This document shows positions 43,985 through 53,218 of a stretch of 64,000 nt of DNA, piece after piece. Source of the DNA: Nocardioides immobilis (GTDB taxonomy: Bacteria > Actinomycetota > Actinomycetes > Propionibacteriales > Nocardioidaceae); NCBI RefSeq assembly GCF_003515065.1, contig NZ_QXGH01000016.1, forward strand, positions 1-64,000. Reading direction: 5' to 3'. How positions within the stretch are numbered: position 1 is the stretch's first letter; each line of letters starts with the position of its first letter. Made by a program: the position numbers and the translations under genes. The notes under the pieces are model-generated. The model was given only the letters and a program-made list of their open reading frames with translations. It was not told where the DNA came from and ran no database searches.

Positions 43985-45318
43985 CAGCTCTCTCCGTTCG
44001 CTGGTCGAGCCTGTCGGGACCCGGCGGCCTCGGCTGCCGCGGGCAGGGCGTCGAGCACGGTCTGCACCGCTCGGTCGTCGTGAGCGGCGGACACGAACCA
44101 TGCCTCGAACGCCGAGGGCGGCAGGTGGACGCCGCGGTCGAGCATGGCGTGGAAGAAGGCGCCGTACGCCGCCACGTCCGTGCGGGAGGCACCGGCGAAG
44201 TCGCGGACCGGCTCGTCGGTGAGGAACACCGAGAACATCGATCCCGTCGACTGGATGACGTGGGGCACGCCGGCCGCCGTGAACGCATCGGCCACTCCGG
44301 CACGGAGGGTGTCGGCGACGGCGGCGAGGTGGTCGTAGACGTCCGGAGTCGCCAGCCGGAGCGTGGCGAGGCCGGCGGCGGTGGCGATCGGGTTCCCGGA
44401 CAGGGTGCCGGCCTGGTAGACGGGGCCGTCCGGTGCGAGCGCGGCCATCACGTCCGCCCGGCCGCCGAACGCAGCCGCGGGCAGGCCGCCGCCCATCACC
44501 TTGCCGAAGGTCACCAGGTCGGGACGCCAGCCCTCGACCGCGCCGTCGGTGCCCCACTGACCGCTGCGCGAGACCCGGAACCCGGTCATCACCTCGTCGC
44601 TGACGAACAGCGCCCCGTGGCGGCGGCAGGTCTCGGCGAGGAACGCGTTGAAGCCGGGCTCGGGCGGGACGACGCCCATGTTGCCGGGTGCGGCCTCGGT
44701 GATCAGGCAGGCGATCCGGTCGCCGTGCTCGGCGAAGGCCGCCTCGACGGCGGCGCGGTCGTTGTAGGGCAGCACCAGGGTCAGCGCGGTCGAGGACGCC
44801 GGGACACCGGGCGTACCCGGGATCGAGAACGTCGTGAGCCCCGAGCCGGCCGAGGCGAGCAGCGCGTCGAGGTGGCCGTGGTAGCAGCCGGCGAACTTCA
44901 CCACCACGTCGCGGCCGGTGAAGCCGCGGGCGAGGCGGATCGCCGACATCGTCGCCTCGGTGCCGGAGGAGACGAGCCGGACCTTCTCGACCGGCGTGCG
45001 GCCGATGATCTCCTCGACCAGGGTGACCTCGCCCTCGGTGGGCGTGCCGTACGACGTACCGCGGGCGACTGCCGCCTGGACGGCCGCGACCACCTCCGGG
45101 TGGGCGTGGCCGAGCAGCATCGGGCCCCAGGAGCAGATCAGGTCGACGTACTCGTTGCCGTCGACGTCGGTCAGCCAGGGGCCGCGTGCCGACGCGATGA
45201 AGCGCGGGGTGCCGCCGACCGCGTTGAACGCTCGGACGGGCGAGTTCACGCCGCCCGGGGTCACGGCGCGCGCTCGGTCGAAGAGCTCCTCGGAGCAGGG
45301 CGTCGGGGCGGGCGTCAC
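43984..45318 (-). CDS. hemL: Glutamate-1-semialdehyde 2,1-aminomutase
   Basis: HemL is the PLP enzyme that makes 5-aminolevulinate from glutamate-1-semialdehyde, following HemA. The 444-aa protein has [11 protein letters not shown], the PLP pocket [15 protein letters not shown], the aspartate in [12 protein letters not shown] and the Schiff-base lysine in [22 protein letters not shown] start at 45318 is assigned. It is split from the rex-hemACDB block but heads the cytochrome maturation run, linking heme supply and use. Confidence 0.93.
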   Translation of the reverse strand: MTPAPTPCSEELFDRARAVTPGGVNSPVRAFNAVGGTPRFIASARGPWLTDVDGNEYVDLICSWGPMLLGHAHPEVVAAVQAAVARGTSYGTPTEGEVTLVEEIIGRTPVEKVRLVSSGTEATMSAIRLARGFTGRDVVVKFAGCYHGHLDALLASAGSGLTTFSIPGTPGVPASSTALTLVLPYNDRAAVEAAFAEHGDRIACLITEAAPGNMGVVPPEPGFNAFLAETCRRHGALFVSDEVMTGFRVSRSGQWGTDGAVEGWRPDLVTFGKVMGGGLPAAAFGGRADVMAALAPDGPVYQAGTLSGNPIATAAGLATLRLATPDVYDHLAAVADTLRAGVADAFTAAGVPHVIQSTGSMFSVFLTDEPVRDFAGASRTDVAAYGAFFHAMLDRGVHLPPSAFEAWFVSAAHDDRAVQTVLDALPAAAEAAGSRQARPANGES

Positions 45319-45409
45319 CGAGTCATTGTGGCCGATCGGAGGACGGATCTACTCCTCGGGGGCAGTCTGTCCTACGCCTTTCACGGGTACTGTGGTGTGT
45401 GCCACGCCG

Positions 45410-45458
45410 GTGACACCCAAAATGGACGGTGTGACACCCGTAACGTAAGTGTGACACC
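45410..45458. promoter_or_regulatory. Three GTGACACC iterons at two-turn spacing
   Basis: GTGACACC occurs at 45410, 45431 and 45451, 21 and 20 bp apart, so all face the same side of the helix. GTAAC at 45440 adds a related half-site. They lie upstream of the lytic transglycosylase. The GTNAC direct-repeat style resembles sites of the actinobacterial cell-wall regulator MtrA; that identity is inference. Confidence 0.5.
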
Positions 45459-45581
45459 ATTCGTTCTTACCGTTGTCGCACCCGTGGGAGCAGGCGCGAC
45501 GACACAGCGGGCCCGGTTCACTGGGGAGAGGCTCGCGTGACCGAATTTGGGGCCGATCGAAGGGCCGGGGAGAGAGACCGA

Positions 45582-46775
45582 ATGTCGAGGAAGCGCTTGG
45601 GACGGCTGCAAAGGGCCGCCACGATCGTTCCGCTCGCACTGCTGTCAGCCGCTTGGACGGCCAGCGTGGCGGGCATCGGCGGGGTCACCCCCGCCGTCTC
45701 CGCCAGCCAGGAGCCCGACGGCGCCCTGCCGGACGGCACCAGCGTGTCGGACGAGGAGTACGAGGTCCCGGCGAGCGTGTCCGACCCGGGCGAGCTGAGC
45801 CCGACCGGCAACACGCAGAACATCGTCGCGACCGCGTCCACCAACCAGATCCCGTCGGCCGCCCTCGCCGCCTACCAGCGCGCTGAGGCGATCATCAACA
45901 AGGCCGACGCCAGCTGCAACCTCACCTGGCAGCTCGTGGCCGCGATCGGCCGCGTCGAGTCCAACCACGGTCGCTTCGGCGGCAACGTCCTCGACGACGA
46001 CGGCGTGGCGCAGCCCGGCATCTACGGCATCGCGCTCAACGGCCGCAAGGGCACCAAGGCGATCAGCGACACCGACGCCGGCCAGTTCGACGGCGACACC
46101 CGCTGGGACCGCGCGATCGGCCCGATGCAGTTCATCCCGTCGACCTGGTCGATCGTGGGCCTGGACGCTGACGGCGACGCCAAGCGCAACCCGCAGGACA
46201 TCGACGACTCGGCGCTCGCCACCGCGGTCTACCTCTGCTCCGGCAAGGACGACCTGTCGACGGTGGTCGGCCAGCGGTCCGCGGTCTTCCGCTACAACCA
46301 CAGCCAGTCGTACGTCGACCTGGTGCTGTCGATCATGGACGCCTACCTCGAGGGCGACTTCACCACGATCCCGAACAACACCACCTCCGCCGGCTACGTC
46401 GTGCCGGAGGCCCCGAGCTACAACCCGGGCACCAACAACGGCGCCAACAACGACGGCCCGTCCGGTCAGCCCGACATCTCCGGCGACGACGGCTACGTCC
46501 CGAACGATGACGGCGACGACGACGGTGGCGGCGAGGACCCGCCGACGCAGCCGCCGACGCAGCCCCCGCCGGGCGGTGGTGGCAACAAGAACCCGCTCGA
46601 CCCCGACGATGACAACGTCCCGAACACGAACACGCCGATCGACGAGCCGCTCGAGAACCTGATCGACGGCCTGCTGGGCCCGCTCAGCAAGGTCCAGGCT
46701 CAGCTGCAGTGCACCGCGCAGTTCCTGCTCGAGCCGGCCAAGAAGGAGCAGTGCCTGAGCTCCTACGGACTCTGA
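45582..46775 (+). CDS. Secreted lytic murein transglycosylase
   Basis: The enzyme cleaves peptidoglycan glycan strands. I start at ATG 45582 (MSRKRLGRLQRAATIVPLALLSAAWTA), which gives a proper signal peptide and 397 aa; a GTG at 45537 with GGGGAGAGG is an alternative. The lysozyme-like domain (about residues 85-255) has the catalytic glutamate in IGRVESNHGRFGG and IGPMQFIPSTW, as in MltB-type enzymes. The tail is Asn/Gly/Asp then Pro rich (PPTQPPTQPPPGGGG) and ends in a short Cys-containing helix (LQCTAQFLL...EQCLSSYGL). Possibly controlled through the iterons upstream. Confidence 0.88.
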   Translation: MSRKRLGRLQRAATIVPLALLSAAWTASVAGIGGVTPAVSASQEPDGALPDGTSVSDEEYEVPASVSDPGELSPTGNTQNIVATASTNQIPSAALAAYQRAEAIINKADASCNLTWQLVAAIGRVESNHGRFGGNVLDDDGVAQPGIYGIALNGRKGTKAISDTDAGQFDGDTRWDRAIGPMQFIPSTWSIVGLDADGDAKRNPQDIDDSALATAVYLCSGKDDLSTVVGQRSAVFRYNHSQSYVDLVLSIMDAYLEGDFTTIPNNTTSAGYVVPEAPSYNPGTNNGANNDGPSGQPDISGDDGYVPNDDGDDDGGGEDPPTQPPTQPPPGGGGNKNPLDPDDDNVPNTNTPIDEPLENLIDGLLGPLSKVQAQLQCTAQFLLEPAKKEQCLSSYGL

Positions 46776-46782
46776 CACAGCC

Positions 46783-46824
46783 ATGACGAAGGCCCCGGAC
46801 CTGCTGGTCCGGGGCCTTCGTCAT
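46783..46824. terminator. Perfect 19-bp terminator hairpin between convergent genes
   Basis: ATGACGAAGGCCCCGGACC (46783-46801) is exactly complementary to 46806-46824 around a TGCT loop. It sits 8 bp after the transglycosylase stop and 8 bp before the end of hemB, so it can stop both convergent transcripts. Confidence 0.85.
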
Positions 46825-46832
46825 TCCTGCTG

Positions 46833-47825
46833 TCAGCGCACCAGGCCGGCGGCCTCGACGGCCCAGTAGGTGAGGATGATGTCGGCGCCGGCCCGCCGGA
46901 TCGCGGTGAGCGTCTCGAGGATCGCCGGCTCCCGGTCGATCCAGCCGTTGGCGGCGGCCGCCTCGACCATGGCGTACTCGCCGCTGACGTTGTAGGCCGC
47001 GACCGGAACGTCAACGGTGTCCCGGACCTGGCGGAGCACGTCCAGGTAGGCCAGCGCCGGCTTGACCATCACGATGTCGGCGCCCTGCTCCACGTCGAGC
47101 ACCGCCTCCCGGACGCCCTCCAGCGCGTTGCGGGGGTCCTGCTGGTAGGTCCGGCGGTCTCCCTGGAGGGATGAGTCCACGGCCTCCCGGAACGGCCCGA
47201 AGAAGGCCGAGGCGTACTTGGCGCCGTAGGCGAGGATGCCGGTGTCGGCGTACCCGGCCGCGTCGAGCGCCGCGCGGACCACAGCGACCTGCCCGTCCAT
47301 CATCCCGCTCGGACCGACCAGGTCGACGCCGGCCGCCGCCTGCGCGACCGCCATCTCGGCGTACGCCGCCAGCGTCGCGTCGTTGTCGACCCGGCCGTCG
47401 GCCGTCAGCACGCCGCAGTGCCCGTGGTCGGTGAACTCGTCGAGGCAGAGGTCGCTCATCACCACGACCGCGTCGCCGACCTCGGCGACGACGTCACCGA
47501 TCGCGACGTTGAGGATGCCGTCCGGGTCGACGGCCCCCGAGCCGAGCGCGTCCTTCCTCTCCGGGATCCCGAACACCATCACACCGCGGATCCCTGCCTC
47601 GGCCGCCTCGGCGACCGCCTTGCGCAGCGAGTCGCGGGAGTGCTGGACGACCCCCGGCATGGATTCGATGGGCCGCGGCGCTGTGCTGTTGTCGAGGCCC
47701 TCGCGCACGAACAGCGGCAGCACCAGCTGCGACGGCCGCAGTGTCGTCTCCGCCACCATCTCCCGCATCGCCGGAGTGGTCCGCAGCCGCCGCGGGCGGA
47801 TGATGGGGCGCTCGATGTCGCTCAC
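46833..47825 (-). CDS. hemB: Delta-aminolevulinic acid dehydratase (porphobilinogen synthase)
   Basis: HemB condenses two 5-aminolevulinates to porphobilinogen. From GTG 47825 ([15 protein letters not shown]) it is 330 aa; a GTG at 47843 is possible but lies at the edge of a repeat element. The two active-site lysines are in [13 protein letters not shown] and [12 protein letters not shown]. The metal site reads [14 protein letters not shown]: two of the three Zn cysteines are present and the middle one is Asp, a mixed type seen in actinobacteria. It lies downstream of the rex-hemA-hemC-hemD run but is separated by the 120-bp palindromic element. Confidence 0.92.
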   Translation of the reverse strand: MSDIERPIIRPRRLRTTPAMREMVAETTLRPSQLVLPLFVREGLDNSTAPRPIESMPGVVQHSRDSLRKAVAEAAEAGIRGVMVFGIPERKDALGSGAVDPDGILNVAIGDVVAEVGDAVVVMSDLCLDEFTDHGHCGVLTADGRVDNDATLAAYAEMAVAQAAAGVDLVGPSGMMDGQVAVVRAALDAAGYADTGILAYGAKYASAFFGPFREAVDSSLQGDRRTYQQDPRNALEGVREAVLDVEQGADIVMVKPALAYLDVLRQVRDTVDVPVAAYNVSGEYAMVEAAAANGWIDREPAILETLTAIRRAGADIILTYWAVEAAGLVR

Positions 47826-47842
47826 GGGGTCATTGTCGCGCA

Positions 47843-47962
47843 CGCCGAAGTGTCAAGGTTGGTCGTCCGAAGTGTCAGGCTCGGTGCGCCGAGGTGTCGA
47901 TGTCGGTGCATTTCGGACCGCAGACATCGACACTTCGGACGACCAACCTTGACACTTCGGCG
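47843..47962. repeat. 120-bp nested palindromic element between hemD and hemB
   Basis: Left arm 47843-47876 and right arm 47929-47962 are perfect 34-bp complements. Inside, GTGTCGATGTC (47894-47904) pairs with GACATCGACAC (47923-47933). The motif CGAAGTGTC or CGAGGTGTC recurs about every 23-25 bp on the left side. It starts beside hemB's possible GTG and ends 1 bp before the hemD stop codon. Confidence 0.85.
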
Positions 47963-47963
47963 G

Positions 47964-49616
47964 CTACTCGGCCTTCCGGCGCCGCCCCGAGGCCTTCCGG
48001 TCGCTCGGCTTGGTGACCGGCTCCCCCGCCTCGACCATCGCGGCCCGGCGGGAGGCGCCGAAGTCGGCGAGGGCCTCGACGAGTACGTCGACGTCGGGCT
48101 TGGGCGACATCACGTCGACCCGCAGCCCGTGCTCCTCGGCACTCTTCGCCGTGGCGGGCCCGATCACCGCGATCACCGTCGACGGGTGCGGCTTGCCGGC
48201 GATGCCGACCAGGTTGCGCACGGTCGAGGACGACGTGAAGACGACCGCGTCGAACTTGCCGGTCTTGATCGCGTCGCGGGTCGGCGCCGGCGGCGGAGCC
48301 GCGCGGACGGTCCGGTAGGCCGTGACGTCGTCGCACTCCCAGCCGAGGTCGATCAGGCCGGCGACGAGGTTCTCGGTGGCGATGTCGGCACGCGGCAGGA
48401 AGACCCGGTTGATGGGGTCGAGCTGCTCGTCGTACTCGGGCCAGTCCTCGAGCAGGCCGGCGGCGGACTGCTCGCCCGACGGGACCAGGTCGGCGCGGAG
48501 GCCCCACGCGGCGATCGCCTGGGCGGTCTTGTCGCCCACCGCGGCGATCTTGAGGCCGCTGAAGGCACGCGCGTCGAGGCCGTACTCCTCGAACTTCTCG
48601 CGGACGGCCTTGACCGCGTTGACCGAGGTGAACGCGATCCACTCGTAGCGGCCCTCGACCAGGCCGCGGACGGCCTTGTCCATCTGCTGCGGGTTGCGGG
48701 GCGGCTCGACCGAGATGGTCGGCACCTCCTCGGGCACGCCGCCGTAGTGGCGCAGCCGCGCCGACAGGGTCGCGCTCTGCTCCTTGGTGCGGGGCACCAG
48801 CACCCGCCAGCCGAAGAGCGGCTTGGTCTCGAACCACGACAGCGTCGAGCGCAGGTCGACGACGGATCCGACCACGGTGATCGCCGGCGGGGCGATCCGG
48901 GCGGCGCGCGCGTCGGCGGCGATCCGGGCGAGGGTCGAGGTCACGGTCTGCTGCTCGGTGGTGGTGCCGACCCGGGTCATCGCGACCGGCGTCTCCGGCG
49001 ACTTGCCCGCGGCGATCAGGTCCTTGGCGATGTCACCGATCTGGCCGACGGCCGACAGCAGCACCAGGGTCGGGGTGCTGCAGTAGCGGCTCCAGTCGAC
49101 CCGGTCGCCACAGGTGACGACGGTGACCTCGCGGTGGTCCTTGGTGGTGAGCGGGATGCCGGCGTACGCCGGGACCGCGCCGACCGACGACACACCGGGG
49201 ACGATCTCGAACGCCAGGCCGGCCTTGGCGACGGCCTGCGCCTCCTCGGGTCCCGACGCGTAGAGGAAGGGGTCGCCGGCGAGCAGCCGTACGACGCGCA
49301 GCCCGCGCTTCGCCTGCTTGACGACCACCTTGGCGCGGGAGGCGTGGGTGAGGGGCTGACCGTCCTCGCCGAAGCCGCCGTCGATGACCTCGGGGCCGTC
49401 GGTGCCGTCGGGGGACCCGCCGCGCACGCGGGCGATGAGGTCGTGGTGCTCCGGCGCCTCGGTGATGAGGACGTCCGCTTCCTCGATCAACCGGAGCGCG
49501 CGCACGGTCAGCAGCTCCGGGTCACCGGGACCGGTGCCGACGAACGCCACGCCGCCGGCGTGGGTGGCCGTGGCCGTGGACTTGGCAGCCGGGGAGGGGG
49601 CTGTCTTTCGCGTCAT
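47964..49616 (-). CDS. hemD: Fused uroporphyrinogen-III methyltransferase / uroporphyrinogen-III synthase
   Basis: This 550-aa protein joins two enzymes. Residues about 20-265 are a CobA-type SAM methyltransferase ([26 protein letters not shown]), the entry to siroheme and cobalamin. Residues about 275-525 are HemD uroporphyrinogen-III synthase ([34 protein letters not shown]), which cyclises hydroxymethylbilane. The fusion is normal in actinobacteria. It starts at ATG 49616, overlapping the hemC stop (ATGA), and has a basic tail ([13 protein letters not shown]). The 3' end abuts the palindromic element. Confidence 0.93.
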   Translation of the reverse strand: MTRKTAPSPAAKSTATATHAGGVAFVGTGPGDPELLTVRALRLIEEADVLITEAPEHHDLIARVRGGSPDGTDGPEVIDGGFGEDGQPLTHASRAKVVVKQAKRGLRVVRLLAGDPFLYASGPEEAQAVAKAGLAFEIVPGVSSVGAVPAYAGIPLTTKDHREVTVVTCGDRVDWSRYCSTPTLVLLSAVGQIGDIAKDLIAAGKSPETPVAMTRVGTTTEQQTVTSTLARIAADARAARIAPPAITVVGSVVDLRSTLSWFETKPLFGWRVLVPRTKEQSATLSARLRHYGGVPEEVPTISVEPPRNPQQMDKAVRGLVEGRYEWIAFTSVNAVKAVREKFEEYGLDARAFSGLKIAAVGDKTAQAIAAWGLRADLVPSGEQSAAGLLEDWPEYDEQLDPINRVFLPRADIATENLVAGLIDLGWECDDVTAYRTVRAAPPPAPTRDAIKTGKFDAVVFTSSSTVRNLVGIAGKPHPSTVIAVIGPATAKSAEEHGLRVDVMSPKPDVDVLVEALADFGASRRAAMVEAGEPVTKPSDRKASGRRRKAE

Positions 49617-50650
49617 GCGTTGTGCACCTCTGTCGATCCTGCGGTGGGGGCGGCGGGGTTGGGGCCGGGGTGATGGGGAGTGGGGGAAGCGGAGTCGAGC
49701 TGGCCGGCGCCCTCGTCGAGCAGCTCCTGCGCCAGCTGCGCCCCCAGGTGGGCGGCTGCTGCGGTGTCGGTCAGCGGTGCGGAGGCGGAGCGTCGTACGG
49801 CGAGCGTCCCGTCGGTCGAGAGCACGACGGCCCGCAGCCACAGCTCGGGGCCGTCCTCGCCCTCGGCGACGTCGGCCAGGGCGCCGATCGGCGCGGAGCA
49901 GCCGCCCTCCAGCGTGGCGAGGGCGGTGCGCTCCGCGAGTACGGCTGCGTGGGTCGCCGGGTCGTCGAGCACGGTGAGAAGGTCGGCGAGCGGGTCGTCG
50001 GCGCGGCACTCGACAGCGAGCGCACCCTGACCGGGTGCGGGCAGCATCTGGAGGGGGTCGAGCACCTCGCTCACCTCGTCCAGCCGCCCGATCCTGGCCA
50101 GCCCGGCCCGCGCCAGCACCACCGCGTCACACTCTCCTGCCCGCACCTTGGCGATCCGGGTATCGACGTTGCCACGAATGGCGACGACGTCCAAACCGAG
50201 GCCGAGGGCATGCAGCTGGGCGGCCCGTCGCGGGGACCCGGTGCCGACCTTGCTGCCGGCCGGGAGCTCGCCGAGGGTGAGGCCGTCGCGGGCGACGACG
50301 ACGTCGCGGGGGTCCTCGCGCGGGGGTACGGCGACCAGGGCGATCCCCGTCTCGGGGTAGGTCGGCAGGTCCTTCAGCGAGTGCACGGCGAGATCGATCT
50401 CACCAGCGAGCAGGGCCTGTCGGAGCGCGCCGACGAACACGCCGGTCGTCGGGGATTCCGGGAGCGGCGTGCCGGCCGCCTGGCTCCGGTCGCCCTCGGT
50501 CGTGACCTCGACCAGCTCGGTGTCGACGCCGAGCCGGTCACGGACCATGGCCGCGACCTGCTCGGCCTGGGTGGTCGCCAGCAGGCTGCGCCGGGTGCCG
50601 ACCCGGAGCGTGCGGCGGTCGGTGGCGACGGAAGGGCTCGTCCCGGTCAC
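49613..50650 (-). CDS. hemC: Hydroxymethylbilane synthase (porphobilinogen deaminase)
   Basis: HemC links four porphobilinogens using a dipyrromethane cofactor bound to the cysteine of [11 protein letters not shown]. The 345-aa frame starts at GTG 50650, overlapping hemA's stop (GTGA). Other signatures are [25 protein letters not shown] and [11 protein letters not shown]. The C-terminus has a Pro-rich tail ([15 protein letters not shown]). Third gene in rex-hemA-hemC-hemD. Confidence 0.95.
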   Translation of the reverse strand: MTGTSPSVATDRRTLRVGTRRSLLATTQAEQVAAMVRDRLGVDTELVEVTTEGDRSQAAGTPLPESPTTGVFVGALRQALLAGEIDLAVHSLKDLPTYPETGIALVAVPPREDPRDVVVARDGLTLGELPAGSKVGTGSPRRAAQLHALGLGLDVVAIRGNVDTRIAKVRAGECDAVVLARAGLARIGRLDEVSEVLDPLQMLPAPGQGALAVECRADDPLADLLTVLDDPATHAAVLAERTALATLEGGCSAPIGALADVAEGEDGPELWLRAVVLSTDGTLAVRRSASAPLTDTAAAAHLGAQLAQELLDEGAGQLDSASPTPHHPGPNPAAPTAGSTEVHNA

Positions 50651-51960
50651 GGCGCACCCTCCTCGGGCACGCCGATCGGCCGGGTGACGGCGTCGACGGC
50701 CTCGGGGTCGAGCGCGAAGAGCTCGGCGAGCGCCGCGGCGTAGGACACCGCGCCCTGCTCGTTGGCGAGCTCCTTGACCCGGACGGTGGGCTCGTGGAGA
50801 AGCTTGTCGGCGACCCGGCGGACGGCGTGGCGGATCTCGGCGCGGACCTGCTCGTCCAGGTCGGGGAGCCGGCTCTCGAGGCGGGTCATCTCGGCATCGA
50901 CGACGGACGTCGCCATCGAGCGGAGTGCGACGACGGTCGGCGTGACACTGGCCTGGCGGCGGGCGGCGAGGAAAGCGGTGACCTCCTCGCCGAGGATCCG
51001 GCGGACCTCGAGCACCTCGGCCCCGCTCGTCCCGTCGTGGAGCGCCTCGGCGAGCTGGGCGAGCCCGACCAGCGTGACGCCGGGCAGGTCGGCCGCGTCC
51101 GGGTCGACGTCGTGCGGGAGCGCGAGGTCGACGATCGCGAGCGGCCGGTCCGCCACCCCGGCCCGCGCCGTCGCCAGCAGGTCGCGGCTGACGAGGGTGC
51201 CGGAGGAGCCGGTGCAGGTGATGAGCACGTCGGCGTCGGCCAGGGCCTCGGCGAGTCCCGTCATCGCGACGGCCCGGGCGTCGTACTGGGACGCCAGCCG
51301 CCGGGCCCGGTCCAGCGACCGGTTGACGACCGCGACCCGCCCGGCGCCCATGCGCGCGACGGTGGCGGTGGCCAGCCCGGCCATCGCGCCGGCGCCGATG
51401 ACGACGACGTCCTTGCCCTGGACGGCGTCGCTCGCGCCGTCGAGCTGGTCGAGCGCGGCGGACACCAGGGTGGGGGCGACCTGGTCGATCGCGGTCTCGG
51501 CACGGCTGCGCTTGCCGACCCGGAGCGCCTGCTGGAACAGCGTGTTGAGGGCGGGGCCGACGGTGCCGAGCTCCTGGCCGCGGCGCAGTGCCTCCCGGGT
51601 CTGGCCGAGGATCTGGCCCTCCCCGACCGCCATCGAGTCGAGACCGGCAGCGACCTGGAACAGGTGCGAGATCGCGCCGTCGTCGTAGTGGACGTAGAGG
51701 TGCGGGAGCATCGCCTCGGTCGTCGCGCCGGCACGGTCGACGAGGAGCCGCGAGAGCGACTCGACGCTGCCGTGGAAGCGGTCGACCTCGGTGTAGATCT
51801 CGACCCGGTTGCAGGTCGCGATGACCGTGGCCTCCGCGACGTGGTCGCAGGCGGCCGCGTCGGCCATCAGCTTCTGCACGCCGTCGTCGTCGAGCGCGAC
51901 CCGCTCGAGCAGCGCGACCGGGGCCGAGTTGTGGGAGATGCCGACCACGAGGACGCTCAT
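50647..51960 (-). CDS. hemA: Glutamyl-tRNA reductase
   Basis: HemA reduces glutamyl-tRNA to glutamate-1-semialdehyde, the first committed step of C5 heme synthesis. The 437-aa protein shows the nucleophilic cysteine in ATCNRVEIY (about residue 50), [11 protein letters not shown] and the NADPH Rossmann motif [12 protein letters not shown] (about 176-187). The C-terminal dimerisation region contains [26 protein letters not shown] overlaps the rex stop (ATGA). Confidence 0.95.
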   Translation of the reverse strand: MSVLVVGISHNSAPVALLERVALDDDGVQKLMADAAACDHVAEATVIATCNRVEIYTEVDRFHGSVESLSRLLVDRAGATTEAMLPHLYVHYDDGAISHLFQVAAGLDSMAVGEGQILGQTREALRRGQELGTVGPALNTLFQQALRVGKRSRAETAIDQVAPTLVSAALDQLDGASDAVQGKDVVVIGAGAMAGLATATVARMGAGRVAVVNRSLDRARRLASQYDARAVAMTGLAEALADADVLITCTGSSGTLVSRDLLATARAGVADRPLAIVDLALPHDVDPDAADLPGVTLVGLAQLAEALHDGTSGAEVLEVRRILGEEVTAFLAARRQASVTPTVVALRSMATSVVDAEMTRLESRLPDLDEQVRAEIRHAVRRVADKLLHEPTVRVKELANEQGAVSYAAALAELFALDPEAVDAVTRPIGVPEEGAP

Positions 51961-52673
51961 GCGTCACCTCCAACAGCTAGGGCGGCGGCGCCGTGGTCAT
52001 CGGCGTCGACACGCGCGTGCTCATGAGCCTTGCGCTGTTCGTGGTAGGCGAGGATCTGCAGCTCGATCGAGAGGTCGACCTTGCGTACGTCGACGCCGTC
52101 GGGCACCGAGATCACGGCCGGTGCGAAGTTCAGGATGCTGGTGATGCCGGCGGCGACCATCTGGTCGGCGACGTCCTGCGCGGACCCGGCCGGCGTGGCG
52201 ATGACCCCGATCGCGACGGCATGCTCACGGGCGATCGCCTCGAGGTCGGCGAACGGACGCACGGGTACGCCGGCGACGATCTCCTCGTGCCGCTCCGGGT
52301 CGGCGTCGAGCAGGGCCACGACGCGGAAGCCCCGACTGCGGAAGCCCGAGTAATTGGCCAGCGCGTGACCGAGGTTTCCGATGCCGACGATGACCACGGG
52401 CCAGTCCTGGGTCACGCCGATCTCGCGAGCGATCTGGTAGCGCAGGTAGTCGACGTCGTAGCCGACACCGCGGGTGCCGTAGCTGCCGAGGTAGGACAGG
52501 TCCTTGCGGAGCTTGGCGCTGTTGACGCCGGCGGCAGTGGCGAGGTCCTCGCTGGAGCAGGTGCGGATGCCGGCGTCGGCGAGCGCGGTGAGCGCCCGCA
52601 GGTAGACGGGCAGGCGCGCGACCGTCGCCTCCGGGATCACCCGGGTCGTCTCGCTCGAACTCCGTGCGGTCAC
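51957..52673 (-). CDS. rex: Redox-sensing transcriptional repressor Rex
   Basis: Rex senses the NADH/NAD+ ratio and represses respiratory and heme genes when NADH is low. The 238-aa protein has an N-terminal winged helix (about 18-80, [28 protein letters not shown]) and a Rossmann domain with [14 protein letters not shown] (about 92-105). The domain-swap helix lies near the C-terminus ([15 protein letters not shown]). GTG start at 52673. A Rex-like palindrome lies in its own promoter (52735-52754) and another before nuoA, pointing to autoregulation and control of complex I. Confidence 0.94.
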   Translation of the reverse strand: MTARSSSETTRVIPEATVARLPVYLRALTALADAGIRTCSSEDLATAAGVNSAKLRKDLSYLGSYGTRGVGYDVDYLRYQIAREIGVTQDWPVVIVGIGNLGHALANYSGFRSRGFRVVALLDADPERHEEIVAGVPVRPFADLEAIAREHAVAIGVIATPAGSAQDVADQMVAAGITSILNFAPAVISVPDGVDVRKVDLSIELQILAYHEQRKAHEHARVDADDHGAAALAVGGDA

Positions 52674-52712
52674 TGCTCTACTTTCCAGCCGGTCCTGTCG
52701 TTCGGATCGGGA

Positions 52713-52754
52713 ACCGGCCAGATCACTTTAAGAGTTTGTGAATGGGAGAACAAA
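52713..52754 (-). promoter_or_regulatory. Rex promoter with overlapping Rex-like operator
   Basis: Positions 52735-52754 read TTTGTGAATGGGAGAACAAA, with TTTGT/ACAAA ends and a left half matching the Rex consensus. On the minus strand, TTGTTC and TAAAGT are 17 bp apart and could be -35 and -10, so the palindrome would cover the spacer. Transcription would then run into rex at 52673. Confidence 0.5.
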
Positions 52755-52786
52755 TCACCGCCCGTCAGAGATCGAGGGGATGAGAT

Positions 52787-53218
52787 CTAGTGACCGGCCC
52801 CCGCCTCAGCGTGGTGTGTGATGGGCCACACCACGAACCGGTAAGCAGCGAAGTTGAGCACCAGGCTGCACGCGATCGAGGCGAGCTTGGCCGCTGCCAG
52901 CCGCAGGTCGCCGTCCTCGACGAGATGCTCCAGGACCCACAGCCAGCCGTGGATCAGGAGCGGCTGCGCGACCCACATCACGGCGCCCGTGGTCGCGACG
53001 AACAGCGCGGCCTGGCGCAGCGTCAGCCGCTCGGCCTGGAACGTGAAGAGCCCGTTGACGACGAAGCTGAACACCATGCCCGCGCTCGACGAGCAGAAGT
53101 TCGCGAGCGTGATCCCGAGCCGGTCGTGCAGCACCAGGAACAGCGCCCAGTCGATCGCGGTGTTGACGACGCCGACCCCGGCGAACCGTACCGCCGTCCA
53201 GGGGACGCGGCTGGTCAG
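52787..53218 (-). CDS. GtrA-family membrane protein, apparent CTG start
   Basis: The 143-aa protein has four membrane helices and the GtrA pattern (VRFAGVGVVNTAIDWALFLVL, FSFVVNGLFTFQ, LNFAAYRFVVW). GtrA proteins help move lipid-linked sugars made by a partner GT2 enzyme. No ATG, GTG or TTG is available in frame before helix 1. The frame is best opened at CTG 53218 (LTSRVPWTAVRFAG), which overlaps the glycosyltransferase stop as CTGA and has GGGAG 8 nt upstream. This parallels the tlpA-like gene at 43274. Confidence 0.82.
   Translation of the reverse strand: MTSRVPWTAVRFAGVGVVNTAIDWALFLVLHDRLGITLANFCSSSAGMVFSFVVNGLFTFQAERLTLRQAALFVATTGAVMWVAQPLLIHGWLWVLEHLVEDGDLRLAAAKLASIACSLVLNFAAYRFVVWPITHHAEAGAGH

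Noticed and set aside
45408..45460. CRISPR-like array
   Set aside because: Only three 8-bp repeats with very short spacers; this fits protein-binding iterons, not CRISPR.
45470..45600. ydaO/c-di-AMP riboswitch before the transglycosylase
   Set aside because: Such riboswitches are common before actinobacterial wall hydrolases, but I could not line up the conserved core here.
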